From a virus, in IMG/VR virus record IMGVR_UViG_3300046522_000517, positions 1 to 37,678 of that record: DNA of 37,678 nucleotides; one strand, 5' to 3'. Shown here piece after piece: positions 30,556 to 37,678 of this stretch; the stretch's first letter is position 1, and each line of letters opens with the position of its first letter. A program made the position numbers and the translations under genes. The notes beneath the pieces are model-generated. The model made no database searches and was not told the DNA's origin. It saw only the letters and a list, made by a program, of their open reading frames with translations.

Positions 30556-31866
30556 TTAGGCCAGTACCAGGTCGCCGTAGCGGCAGTCGGCAGGCTTCTC
30601 GACCGTGACCGCAAGGCGGCGCTCGGCGCGGATCGTGACCAGGCCGCTGGTGAAGTTATCGCCATCGCTGTCCGACAGATCGATCGCGACACCTTCGCGG
30701 TACCACAACGTGACAGCCATCTGGATCGGGCCAACCCAGACTTTGCCGAATGGCATAGCCGCGCTGGCGACCACAGGCACGCCGAACAGCATCGGCACAA
30801 CGTTGTCGCCAGGCTTGCCCAGCAGGTAATCGCCATTTGCGTTCTTCGCCAGGCGGATCGTCCACCAGTCGGCCGTGTTCAGCACGACCACATCAGCCGG
30901 GTTGCCGGCCGCAGCGCAGTCGCCGATCATCTTGCCGATCAGGTCGAATTTGTTGTTGGCCAGGCCCAGCGCTTCGATCGATACCTTGGTGTAGCCGTGC
31001 GGGGTGTAGTTGCCGACTTTCGTCAGACCGTGGATGTTCGTGCCAACGCCGTCGCCAGCGATGATCTGGTTCTCCGCACGCAGATCCACGCCGTAGACCA
31101 TTCGACGGTTGATGTACGCCACCATCGCCGTGTTGTCCATGGCCAGCTGGCGGGAGATCTTGATCCAGTGACCGATCGCCGAGACCGGCATAGTGCCCGG
31201 CTCGAAGGTGATCGAGGATTGCGGACGCTGCACCGTTTCGGCCGTTTCGGCAGCGGCATTGGTGAACACCTTCTCGCGCACCCACGCGATCGCGTCTGCC
31301 TGCGTCGGCATCTTCGCCATCAGGTCTTCCAGCGTGAAAACGCGGAAGGCGCCTTCGATCAGCGAAGGACGGCGCTCGGAATACGTGTTCGCGATCGGGT
31401 TCGTTACCGTATTCTTGACTTCGGCGCGCACCTTCATGCGACCGTCAGCCTTGAGGAAATTATCGAACTGGGCCGACTTGACGAACATCTGGCCCCAGGT
31501 TTCACCAGCGACTACCGTATCGGCTTGCGCGGTACTCTTCTGCTCGACCTGCAGCAGGCGATCAGCCAGCACGCGCTGCTCGGTCCCCAGGTTATCGATC
31601 GCGGTTTTGGTGTCCTGCGATACTTTGCCGAGGTTTTTGATATCCTCGGTGGCCTTGTTCGACATTTCGGTCATTTTGACTTCGACACGATCGAGTGCCG
31701 CCATGACCTTGGAGCCGTCGATTTCACCGGTGAGGAAAAGCGCGCCAGCGATACCGGCTGCGGCCTCCGGATGGATCTCGAAACCAAAGGCCTGCGCGAT
31801 ACCGGCGACCAGGGCCAGTGCCAGAAGCGCCCAGCCGCGCGCCGGGATGTTGATGAATCGTTTCAT
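30556..31866 (-). CDS. HK97-family major capsid protein
   Basis: The 436-residue protein has the HK97 layout: an N-terminal coiled-coil delta domain (~45-110, KVMAALDRVEVKMTEMSNKATEDIKNLGKVSQDTKTAIDNL), then the capsid fold (WVREKVFTNAAAETAETVQRPQSSITFEPGTMPVSAIGHWIKISRQLAMDN, GAGDGVG-type loop NQIIAGDGVGTNIHG, GVPVVASAAMPFGKVWVG). The delta domain is normally removed by the prohead protease encoded just upstream. The first ~30 residues (MKRFINIPARGWALLALALVAGIAQAFGF) are unusually hydrophobic. Flanking hairpins on both sides (30525, 31892) insulate this highly expressed gene. Confidence 0.93.
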   Translation of the reverse strand: MKRFINIPARGWALLALALVAGIAQAFGFEIHPEAAAGIAGALFLTGEIDGSKVMAALDRVEVKMTEMSNKATEDIKNLGKVSQDTKTAIDNLGTEQRVLADRLLQVEQKSTAQADTVVAGETWGQMFVKSAQFDNFLKADGRMKVRAEVKNTVTNPIANTYSERRPSLIEGAFRVFTLEDLMAKMPTQADAIAWVREKVFTNAAAETAETVQRPQSSITFEPGTMPVSAIGHWIKISRQLAMDNTAMVAYINRRMVYGVDLRAENQIIAGDGVGTNIHGLTKVGNYTPHGYTKVSIEALGLANNKFDLIGKMIGDCAAAGNPADVVVLNTADWWTIRLAKNANGDYLLGKPGDNVVPMLFGVPVVASAAMPFGKVWVGPIQMAVTLWYREGVAIDLSDSDGDNFTSGLVTIRAERRLAVTVEKPADCRYGDLVLA

Positions 31867-31891
31867 TTGCTACCTTTCCGGAAAAGAAAAA

Positions 31892-31907
31892 GCCGCCTCG
31901 CGGCGGC
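31892..31907 (-). terminator. Terminator-like hairpin before the capsid gene
   Basis: On the minus strand GCCGCC-GCGA-GGCGGC is followed by TTTTTCTTTTCC, the full intrinsic-terminator layout, between protease and capsid. It may reduce read-through or define the 5' end of capsid mRNA. Confidence 0.7.
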
Positions 31908-31928
31908 CATTAGTGGGGTGTTTGCTGC

Positions 31929-32612
31929 TTACTGCCCGAGACGCTGAAGGCGCTCGTAAATCGCGGCCGCTGTCTTGGCATCGCCGATCACCGGAGCATC
32001 CCGCTCGGTGAAGATCGCCTTTGCCTTGGAGAGCAGTGCCATGCTCTCCTTTTTGCCCAGCCCTGCATCCCGCAGCAGCCGTTCAAGATCCCGTTCGGTC
32101 TCGCATTCCGGCAGCATCGCCTCGATGTCGATCCCCATACTTTTGACGCTTGTCAGGTCGACGCGCGCCGCGCTGTCCGCCGGGAACACCACTGGCGACA
32201 CTTCCACCAGGTTGGACCACTTGCGGATGATGCGGCCATGCTCGACGTCCTCGAAGTCTCCTTTCTTGACCCAGCCGCCAATCGACAGGCCGTCGAGCGT
32301 GCCGTGCTTCATCGCGGCGCGCACGTCCATCGCGCGCGCCAGGCCCGGCGTGAGCTCGCCTTCCAGCCAGAGGCCTTTGTCATCTTCCTTTGCCTTCGTC
32401 CATTTACCGATTGGCAAGCTACCCCAGTCGTGGTTGAAGAACATCTTCGGTTTGCCGTTACGCAGCGAGGCCTCGAAGGCACCCTTGATGATCGTGTCGC
32501 CGTACGAGTCGATCCCGCCGAATACGGAACCGTAGCCGGAGAACACGCCGGTATCGCCGTCGAACTTGAGCGATACGTCGTCCAGTTTCAGTGTCTTGAA
32601 AATGTGGTGCAT
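31929..32612 (-). CDS. HK97-family prohead protease (S78)
   Basis: The ATG at 32612 (AAGGAAA upstream) gives 227 residues, beginning MHHIFKTLKLDDVSLKFDGDTGVFSGYGSVFGG. Catalytic candidates are His61 in MFFNHDWGSLPIGKW, Ser110 in GTLDGLSIGGWV, and Glu137 in SNLVEVSPVVFPAD, matching the S78 prohead protease pattern. It matures the capsid by cleaving the delta domain and scaffold. The C-terminal ~60 residues (helical) may act as scaffold. It follows the portal gene closely (7 bp). Confidence 0.93.
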   Translation of the reverse strand: MHHIFKTLKLDDVSLKFDGDTGVFSGYGSVFGGIDSYGDTIIKGAFEASLRNGKPKMFFNHDWGSLPIGKWTKAKEDDKGLWLEGELTPGLARAMDVRAAMKHGTLDGLSIGGWVKKGDFEDVEHGRIIRKWSNLVEVSPVVFPADSAARVDLTSVKSMGIDIEAMLPECETERDLERLLRDAGLGKKESMALLSKAKAIFTERDAPVIGDAKTAAAIYERLQRLGQ

Positions 32613-32619
32613 GATTTCC

Positions 32620-33858
32620 TTACTGTGCGATGTTGGAGCCGTCGCCGCCAGCAGCCGGCTTGACTCTGCCGAGCATGTGCAGCGGCACCAGGTTGGATTG
32701 CGCGGTGAGCACCGAGGCCTCTGGCCGCGGCGGCAACCCTTCCAGCTGGCGGACCTCTGATCGATCCTGCCAGCCGTTCTGCACCGCCTTGGCGTAAATT
32801 TCCGCGCGCGCCAGAGGCGAGGCCCGCAGCAGCGCATCCAGTGAGAACTCGATCACGAGCGTGACGCGCTGGCGCGGCGTCAATACGCAGCGCCGGATCG
32901 CCTGCGCGATGTTGACCATCAGCGGTGCGATGCTGAACGTGTACCAGCCTTCGCGCAGCTCCGCGACGCCTGTGCCCCACTGCGTGACATTGGCGTGGTG
33001 AATCAGCACCGGTGGCGTGTCCATCCACCGGCACAGCTCCTCGACGCCATAGCGCCGCGATTCCAGCAGTTGCTGCTCGGATGGCGTCATGGAGAGCTGC
33101 TCGAATTTCATGTTCTGCTCGAGTAGGTGCAATCGTGCGCTGGGATCCACCTTCATGTTCAGGAAGTTGCGCGTGACAGCTTCCCGCTGCGTTTCATTCA
33201 GAATCTTGTCGACCATCAGCAGACCGCCGGTCTTGCCCCCGCTGCCGAAGACCTTGCTCGCGTCGTGCTGCGCCTTGGCGGCCTCATCCAGGCTGGCTCG
33301 CATGAATTCCAGCTTCGACAGGCCGATGGTGCCATTGCCCAGGTTCTTGATGTGCAGGACGTTCTCGGCGGCCAGGATGGCCAAGTTGTAGCCGAGGCGG
33401 TATTCGTACACTACCGCTCCATCGTCGAGCACCCTTTGCTGTACCTGATCAGACGGCATGGGCCATAGAGCGATTGCCTCGCCATTCATGTCCCGATCGA
33501 TCCGGGCGTAGGCGTTCCCGCGCAAATCGTAATTCAGCATCATCGCGCGCCAGAACTCGAACGGCGTCATGCGGTTATTCGGCTGGTCGTGCAGCAGCGC
33601 ATATAGGCGGCTTGTCCGCGCGAGCACCTTCTCGCCATTCGGCTTCTGCTCGTAGACGAAGCACGGCAGGCTTGCCACCGTCGATGCGCGCCGGTCGACG
33701 CAGGCCCACACGGTGCTAACCTGCAGCGCGCCGTCGACGCCGATGTTGCGCGTGTCTTCGACCAGGGCGCCGATCGGCAGGCTGTTTTGCAGGCCCGCCC
33801 GCTCGGCGATCGAGCCACCACGGCCCATCCAGGCCTGCATCGATTTCAATAAATTCAT
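32620..33858 (-). CDS. HK97-family portal protein
   Basis: The 412-residue protein starts at ATG 33858 in an ATGA overlap with the terminase stop: MNLLKSMQAWMGRGGSIAERAGLQNS. The family blocks are clear: VSTVWACVDRRASTVASLPCFVYE, FWRAMMLNYDLRGNAYARIDRDMNGEAIALWPM, then GLSKLEFMRASLDEAAKAQ and GVEELCRWMDTPPVLIHH. It forms the dodecameric portal through which DNA is packed and to which the connector attaches. The frame open upstream to 34386 is non-coding. Confidence 0.94.
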   Translation of the reverse strand: MNLLKSMQAWMGRGGSIAERAGLQNSLPIGALVEDTRNIGVDGALQVSTVWACVDRRASTVASLPCFVYEQKPNGEKVLARTSRLYALLHDQPNNRMTPFEFWRAMMLNYDLRGNAYARIDRDMNGEAIALWPMPSDQVQQRVLDDGAVVYEYRLGYNLAILAAENVLHIKNLGNGTIGLSKLEFMRASLDEAAKAQHDASKVFGSGGKTGGLLMVDKILNETQREAVTRNFLNMKVDPSARLHLLEQNMKFEQLSMTPSEQQLLESRRYGVEELCRWMDTPPVLIHHANVTQWGTGVAELREGWYTFSIAPLMVNIAQAIRRCVLTPRQRVTLVIEFSLDALLRASPLARAEIYAKAVQNGWQDRSEVRQLEGLPPRPEASVLTAQSNLVPLHMLGRVKPAAGGDGSNIAQ

Positions 33859-35708
33859 GTGCTGATCATCCCGTTGATGGCATCGTCGAAACTGCCCTGC
33901 AGCTCGTCGGTGGATACCGCGCGGGAAAGCGCCATTACGGTCGCCACCACGCCGTCGATCCGCCCGTTGGCGTTCGACTTCTTTTTGTCCGGGCGGAAGT
34001 TGCCGTTTGAGTCGAACAGCAGCGCGACGTTGCCGGCGCAGTAGCGCAGCACCGGGTTGCCACCGTGCTGGAACACCTTGCTGTACACCAGCACCTCCAG
34101 GGCCTTTGCGCCCGGGTACATGCCGCCGGTGTTCTGTGGCACCTCGACCAGCGGCACACCCTGGTCGAGCAGCTCGTTCGCCAGCTGCTGCGCGTTCCAT
34201 CGGTCGAAGCCAATCTCGGCCACGTCGTATTCCTGTAGCGACTCCAGGATCCGCGCCTTCACCGGCGCGTAGTCCGTCACGTTGCCCTCGGTCGCTGTCA
34301 GCCAGCCGGCGGTGCGCCAAGCTTCGTACGGCGCAGCATCGTCGGCCGACTGCTCGGCGATCTTGTCTCCCGGACACCAGAACCACACCAGCACATACCA
34401 GTCGCCGCCCTCCTCGTCCGGCGGAAACACCAGCGAGTACGCCGTCAGGTCGCGCGTCGAAGCCAGGTCGAGGCCGCCGTAGCAGCGCCGGCCGCGCAGG
34501 ATGCTTGGGTCAAACTTCTTCTTGCCCTTGTCCCACACGTTCATGTCGAACCAGCCATCGGCGCTGTTGCACCAGATGTTCAAGTCCTTCGTCAGGAAAT
34601 TGACCTTCGCGCCCGGCATCGCCGCAGCCTTGCGCGCCTGGCTGCGCAGGTACTCCAGCGTCTTCGACCGACCCAGGCCCGGGTTGGCCTTGATCCAGTT
34701 GTGCTCATCGAACGGATCGTCGTCGGCGTCCAGCGTGTAGACGTAGCCGAAGAAGCCGTCGTCTACCCGCTTGCCCTCGAGGATCGAGATCAGGTAGGCG
34801 CGCTGCTCGGTACAGATGCCGTCCAGGATGAAGCCGGCCGTGGTGATCGCCGACAGCAGCGGCTGGGCTCGGGCGCCGAGCGCCGATTCCATCACGTCCC
34901 ACACGTCGCGGTGCTTCTGCGCGTGCAGCTCGTCGAACAGGATGGCGGAGGGATTCAGGCCATCCAGGTTCTCCGCGTTGGCCGGCAGCGGCAGGAAGAC
35001 GCTGTTGTCGTCCAGCTCGACCTTCTCGTGGTTCATGCCGGCGTAGATCTTGAACGACCGCGCCACGCCAGCCGACCGCTTGACCCAGCGCCGGATGTTG
35101 TCGAACGCTGGCTTGAACACCGTCATCGCCTGGTTGCGCGTGGTGGCCACCGCGTACACCTCGGCGCCGCGCTCGCCATCCATCGAAAACAGGTAGGCGC
35201 CCTGTGGCCCTTTCCAGGTCGACTTGCCGTTCTTCCGCGCCACCTCTTCGTAGGCGCGGCTAAAGCGACGCATGCCGTCGGACTGGCGGCGCCAACCGTA
35301 CAGCACCGCGGTCCAGAACTTCTGCCACGGATCCAGGAGGATCGGCTTGCCGGCCAGCGGTCCTTTGATGTGGACGAAGAACCGCTCGATGTACTCGATG
35401 ATGTGCCATCCATGCGCCGGCACGAACACGAGGCCGCGTTTGCCCGCATCGCGCAGATCCTGGTAGTGCCGCAGCACGGCCAGGTAGACGAGCTTGCCGG
35501 TGACAATCTCGCCGCGCAGCACGGGCAAGCCGTACTGCTCGTCCCACTCCTCGAGCTGCGATGGCGTCAGTTCATCGAGCTTCTTGCGGGTGAGCTGGTG
35601 GCGTGGCTTACGAGATCGCCGAACAGGTCGTCTTGCTTGCTGTTGTCGCCCATGTCCTTTCGAGCTTTCGCCAGCGCTGGCAGCGTCAAACATAGTTTCG
35701 GAAGCCAT
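33855..35708 (-). CDS. Terminase large subunit
   Basis: The 617-residue protein contains an ATPase with Walker A-like RKNGKS (158-163) and Walker B AILFDE (255-260), and a nuclease domain with acidic candidates Asp414 (GGLDLASTRD), Asp502 (EIGFDRW) and Asp585 (NGRIDGVVATVMAL). LDPWQKFWTAVLYGWRR (125-141) is the adenine-binding region typical of HK97-like TerL. It cuts concatemers at cos and pumps DNA. The ATG at 35708 has GGAG eight bases upstream; this start makes a 142-bp overlap with the small subunit, so the start is less sure than the rest. Confidence 0.95.
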   Translation of the reverse strand: MASETMFDAASAGESSKGHGRQQQARRPVRRSRKPRHQLTRKKLDELTPSQLEEWDEQYGLPVLRGEIVTGKLVYLAVLRHYQDLRDAGKRGLVFVPAHGWHIIEYIERFFVHIKGPLAGKPILLDPWQKFWTAVLYGWRRQSDGMRRFSRAYEEVARKNGKSTWKGPQGAYLFSMDGERGAEVYAVATTRNQAMTVFKPAFDNIRRWVKRSAGVARSFKIYAGMNHEKVELDDNSVFLPLPANAENLDGLNPSAILFDELHAQKHRDVWDVMESALGARAQPLLSAITTAGFILDGICTEQRAYLISILEGKRVDDGFFGYVYTLDADDDPFDEHNWIKANPGLGRSKTLEYLRSQARKAAAMPGAKVNFLTKDLNIWCNSADGWFDMNVWDKGKKKFDPSILRGRRCYGGLDLASTRDLTAYSLVFPPDEEGGDWYVLVWFWCPGDKIAEQSADDAAPYEAWRTAGWLTATEGNVTDYAPVKARILESLQEYDVAEIGFDRWNAQQLANELLDQGVPLVEVPQNTGGMYPGAKALEVLVYSKVFQHGGNPVLRYCAGNVALLFDSNGNFRPDKKKSNANGRIDGVVATVMALSRAVSTDELQGSFDDAINGMIST

Positions 35709-36040
35709 TGCATTAACTCCATGGTCAAGCGTTTTTCGTCATCGGCCCACGGGGTTGGCGTTGACCATCCTGTTTTCGATGTCTGGTAGCGGCCGTCGCG
35801 ATCGCACAGTTCGGTGGCGGCCTCCAGGCGCAGGTAGGTGAAGACCGTCCGCTCGATGGCCAAGCCCGCAGTCACGTGATCGAGGCCGGCCTGGCGAAGG
35901 TGAGCGCAGATGTAATCCCACAGCATCCGCTCGTCTGCAGTTTTGATTTTCCCTGGCGGCGGATCCGGCGAAACTATCTCGCCGTCGCGCCGAAGCGCGC
36001 GTGCGCTGGCCGCGACGACGAGGTCGTTTTTGAGGTTCAT
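35567..36040 (-). CDS. Terminase small subunit (P27-like)
   Basis: The 157-residue product (ATG 36040: MNLKNDLVVAASARALRRDGEIVSPDPPPGKIKTADERMLWDYICAHLRQAGLDHVTAG...) precedes TerL and has the DNA-recognition N-terminus of P27-type small terminases (helical, with TADERMLWDYICAHLRQAGL and LAIERTVFTYLRLE). Its C-terminus (DNSKQDDLFGDLVSHATSSPARSSMN) is read in an alternative frame of the TerL start. It would recognise cos and hand DNA to TerL. Confidence 0.8.
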   Translation of the reverse strand: MNLKNDLVVAASARALRRDGEIVSPDPPPGKIKTADERMLWDYICAHLRQAGLDHVTAGLAIERTVFTYLRLEAATELCDRDGRYQTSKTGWSTPTPWADDEKRLTMELMQWLPKLCLTLPALAKARKDMGDNSKQDDLFGDLVSHATSSPARSSMN

Positions 36041-36171
36041 GATGTTGCCCTTTGGCCGGCAGGCCAGTGTGGCCCGTAAGGCCGAAACCCCCGGGGGGTA
36101 CATTTCGCTCCGCGAAAAAATCTAGCTAAGCTGACGGTTTCCAGTGGTGGCCGGCCGACTTTCGACCCGCC
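36041..36171. other. Gap upstream of TerS, candidate cos region
   Basis: Between TerS and the upstream gene is a GC-rich palindrome (CCCCCGGGGGG at 36088-36098) followed at 36103-36117 by TTTCGC-TCC-GCGAAA. In HNH/HK97-type phages cos lies between the HNH and terS genes. No ORF fits, as the frame MYPPGVSAL ahead of TerS has no ribosome site. Candidate only. Confidence 0.35.
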
Positions 36172-36498
36172 CTACCCCTCAGAAAGATTCCCACCGGAAA
36201 CATCAGGCAAATCACGACCAAACCGCGGTCGAGGGGCGGAGGGTGCGGCACCAGTCGGTAGCGACGCGCGGGAGATGGCCCATGCACTACGCAGCGACAT
36301 GACAATGCCGACGCACTTGCGAGCCATCCGCACCGGCCAGCTGGGCCGGGCTGCCTTTGTCGCAGCCTTGAGAACCGTGATCAGTTCATCGTCCTGTACG
36401 CGCCGGGACGGCGGGCAATCGCCCTGCGCCACTTCCACCGCCAGCGCGCCCATCACCTGCCAGAGCCGCCGAACCCGCTTCACACGCATTGCTGTCAT
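36172..36498 (-). CDS. Small basic protein between HNH and TerS
   Basis: A 108-residue ORF with a good ribosome site (GAGGAGGG just before ATG 36498) and a start 13 bp after the HNH stop. The protein is basic (MTAMRVKRVRRLWQVMGALAVEVAQGD...VLKAATKAARPSWPVRMARKCVGIVMSLRSAWAIS). No family is recognised. A competing rightward frame (36275-36541) has no ribosome site. It may help terminase or HNH, or the frame may be partly fortuitous in GC-rich DNA. Confidence 0.5.
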   Translation of the reverse strand: MTAMRVKRVRRLWQVMGALAVEVAQGDCPPSRRVQDDELITVLKAATKAARPSWPVRMARKCVGIVMSLRSAWAISRASLPTGAAPSAPRPRFGRDLPDVSGGNLSEG

Positions 36499-36511
36499 AC
36501 ACCCTCCTCGG

Positions 36512-36865
36512 TTACTTGCGACCCCAGCGGCCGCGCTTTGATTCGGCTTGCGACTTCACTTCGTGACAGGGCTCGCACAGCCCCTGCTCATTCGTTTCAT
36601 CGTCGGCGCCGCCCTCGCTGAGCGGCTTGATGTGGTCACGCTGCGTGGCTGGCACCGCGCGGCCTTGCTTCCGGCACTCGGCGCACAGCGGATCGCGTGC
36701 GAACAGCGCGGCGCGCATCGCCTGCAGGCGCCGGCCAGTGATTCGTTTTGTGGGTGCGGCCTTCGACCAGGTCTCGCGCGGGTGTGCTGCACAGCGACCC
36801 GAGCTATCTCGCACTAAAGTGGCACATCCATTAAAGCTGCAAGGACGGGGCGCTGATCGAGGCAT
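36512..36865 (-). CDS. HNH endonuclease
   Basis: The 117-residue protein has two zinc-binding Cys pairs and the HNH core: CAECRKQGRAVPATQRDHIKPLSEGGADDETNEQGLCEPCHEVKSQAE (C-x2-C, DH, N, C-x2-C). A further Cys/His set at the N-terminus (CSFNGCATLVRDSSGRCAAHP) may bind a second zinc. HNH proteins next to terminase are required for cos cleavage and packaging in HK97-like phages. It is the first leftward late gene in the window. Confidence 0.92.
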   Translation of the reverse strand: MPRSAPRPCSFNGCATLVRDSSGRCAAHPRETWSKAAPTKRITGRRLQAMRAALFARDPLCAECRKQGRAVPATQRDHIKPLSEGGADDETNEQGLCEPCHEVKSQAESKRGRWGRK

Positions 36866-36905
36866 AATATCGACACCGTATTAACGCGAGATTCCGGGGG
36901 GCAAT

Positions 36906-37484
36906 ATGGAGCTGGCTGAACTATTAAAGTCAACGTGGACTACCATCTTGGCGGCAGGCGGCGTCATTGCCGGAATCGCAGGATTTGTGAAACTAATGTT
37001 TGAGCTCGACAAGGCGAAAACCGAGCGCAATGCCGCCAAGGAACGGAAGCGGCAGGAAGGTGGGTTAATTATTATGCCGACTACCGAGGAAGTCAGGATA
37101 TATTCCAGACGTGAATCGCCTCACCCAGCCAGAGCACGAGCGCTTTCGACAATATGCATATTGCTAGGCGGCGGCCTCTTACTTGCTCAGGTGCTCCAAG
37201 AATCCGGCGACCACGTAGTCTCATCGCAGGCAACCACCGTCCCCTTACAAAGAGACGAAGCGAATGCCTTCCATGAACCTGAATTTGAATCCGATGTGAT
37301 TGAATCCCGTCAACTGATCAGCCGTGAAGTCGTGGGCGAGCACGTAGTCGAGACATGGGAAATAACGAAGACCAATCGAAATGGCAAAAAACAAACCACT
37401 GTTGAGCGAGTAATGACGCCTCTGCTGGACTTCGAGAAGCCAGCCGCACCATCTGGCCCCTTCGGAAATGGCACCGAACAATAA
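36906..37484 (+). CDS. Two-TM membrane protein, unknown phage accessory gene
   Basis: The 192-residue protein is preceded by GGGGGGCAAT and starts MELAELLKSTWTTILAAGGVIAGIAGFVKLMFE. Transmembrane segments lie at ~12-31 and ~80-97 (ALSTICILLGGGLLLAQVL), with a basic cytoplasmic loop (KAKTERNAAKERKRQ) between and a ~90-residue soluble tail (VETWEITKTNRNGKKQTTVERVMTPLLDFEK). It is read opposite to the late operon beside cos/terminase. Accessory genes placed here can be superinfection-exclusion or lysogenic-conversion genes, but nothing in the sequence shows it. Followed by a terminator. Confidence 0.6.
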   Translation: MELAELLKSTWTTILAAGGVIAGIAGFVKLMFELDKAKTERNAAKERKRQEGGLIIMPTTEEVRIYSRRESPHPARARALSTICILLGGGLLLAQVLQESGDHVVSSQATTVPLQRDEANAFHEPEFESDVIESRQLISREVVGEHVVETWEITKTNRNGKKQTTVERVMTPLLDFEKPAAPSGPFGNGTEQ

Positions 37485-37512
37485 GGCTTCAAAGTAATCT
37501 GCGCTACAGACG

Positions 37513-37545
37513 AAAAAGCGCCTCCCAATGGGAAGCGCCTTTTTC
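37513..37545 (+). terminator. Intrinsic terminator after the two-TM gene
   Basis: An imperfect inverted repeat (AAAAAGCGCCTCCC...GGGAAGCGCCTTTTT) with loop AAT and a 3' T-run ends the rightward gene. Confidence 0.7.
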
Positions 37546-37678
37546 GGCTGTAGGCACGGGACACACCCGGCAGGCAAATTGTTCGGTACTTCAGGACAGG
37601 ATCGTATCCGCCCGCTCCAAAACGCGCAAGAGGCGTTGCAAATTATTTTCGGCTCGCGCAATCACTAACTTCACGTGC
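37546..37678. other. End of window, no gene seen
   Basis: No credible ORF, RNA or repeat is visible after the terminator. Leftward frames at 37245-37661 overlap the two-TM gene and look like shadows. Confidence 0.5.

Noticed and set aside
30523-31947. Rightward 474-codon frame opposite the capsid gene
   Set aside because: Capsid domain on the other strand is certain; the frame is a GC-rich mirror.
37245-37661. Leftward 138-codon ORF at the right edge
   Set aside because: Overlaps the two-TM gene and its terminator, with Cys-rich low-quality composition.

Overview
The window is almost entirely a temperate, HK97-type siphophage genome (long non-contractile tail). The host is most likely a GC-rich betaproteobacterium of the Burkholderiales, plausibly Oxalobacteraceae (Massilia/Duganella/Janthinobacterium-like). 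The host call is inference: it rests on the GC-rich phage genes, on a PEP-CTERM cargo protein of a kind common in that family, and on the general look of the early genes.

Region by region. (1) 1-7.2 kb is the early/immunity region. Leftward genes are a Cro/YdaS-like HTH protein, a YmfL/CII-like regulator, a small ORF and a DUF1376 replication-type protein, with a further ORF running off the left edge. Rightward are a CI-like HTH repressor and, from a near-consensus promoter with a palindromic operator at 3.42-3.47 kb, an operon with a large ParB-like protein, small phage proteins and a PrtN/AlpA-like excisionase candidate, closed by a strong terminator. An Arc-family repressor lies leftward at 2.8-3.0 kb. 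(2) 7.2-12.7 kb is an accessory zone around a tyrosine integrase (8.8-9.8 kb). It holds a TPR-like/HEPN-like gene pair, an AT-rich two-TM protein resembling putative abortive-infection proteins, a second HEPN-like protein, a PEP-CTERM exported protein, and a small gene under a textbook LexA box. (3) 12.8-15.2 kb has a DNA adenine methylase with a structured leader and the lysis cassette (holin, GH19 endolysin, nested Rz/Rz1), all leftward. (4) 15.3-36.9 kb is the late operon, read leftward from HNH endonuclease, small and large terminase, portal, S78 protease and capsid, through connector and tail-completion proteins, tail tube, G/GT-type chaperones, tape measure and tail-tip proteins to a polyglycine-rich fibre. 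(5) 36.9-37.5 kb holds a rightward two-TM protein and a terminator; nothing is seen beyond that.

The order (terminase to tail to lysis, then int, xis, immunity, replication) is the virion or circular order, with attP expected between late genes and early region. An integrated prophage would be broken there, so the window may be a phage or circular contig, a phage-plasmid, a tandem prophage, or two abutting elements.

The most striking sequence-level observations are: a complete -1 programmed frameshift signal joining the two tail-chaperone ORFs; a LexA operator in the accessory zone; two HEPN-like genes with partners flanking int; a 16-20 bp perfect palindrome present three times, twice inside one coding sequence as a repeated VQTSAQ peptide; and a beta-helix protein plus partner inserted in the head-gene cluster.
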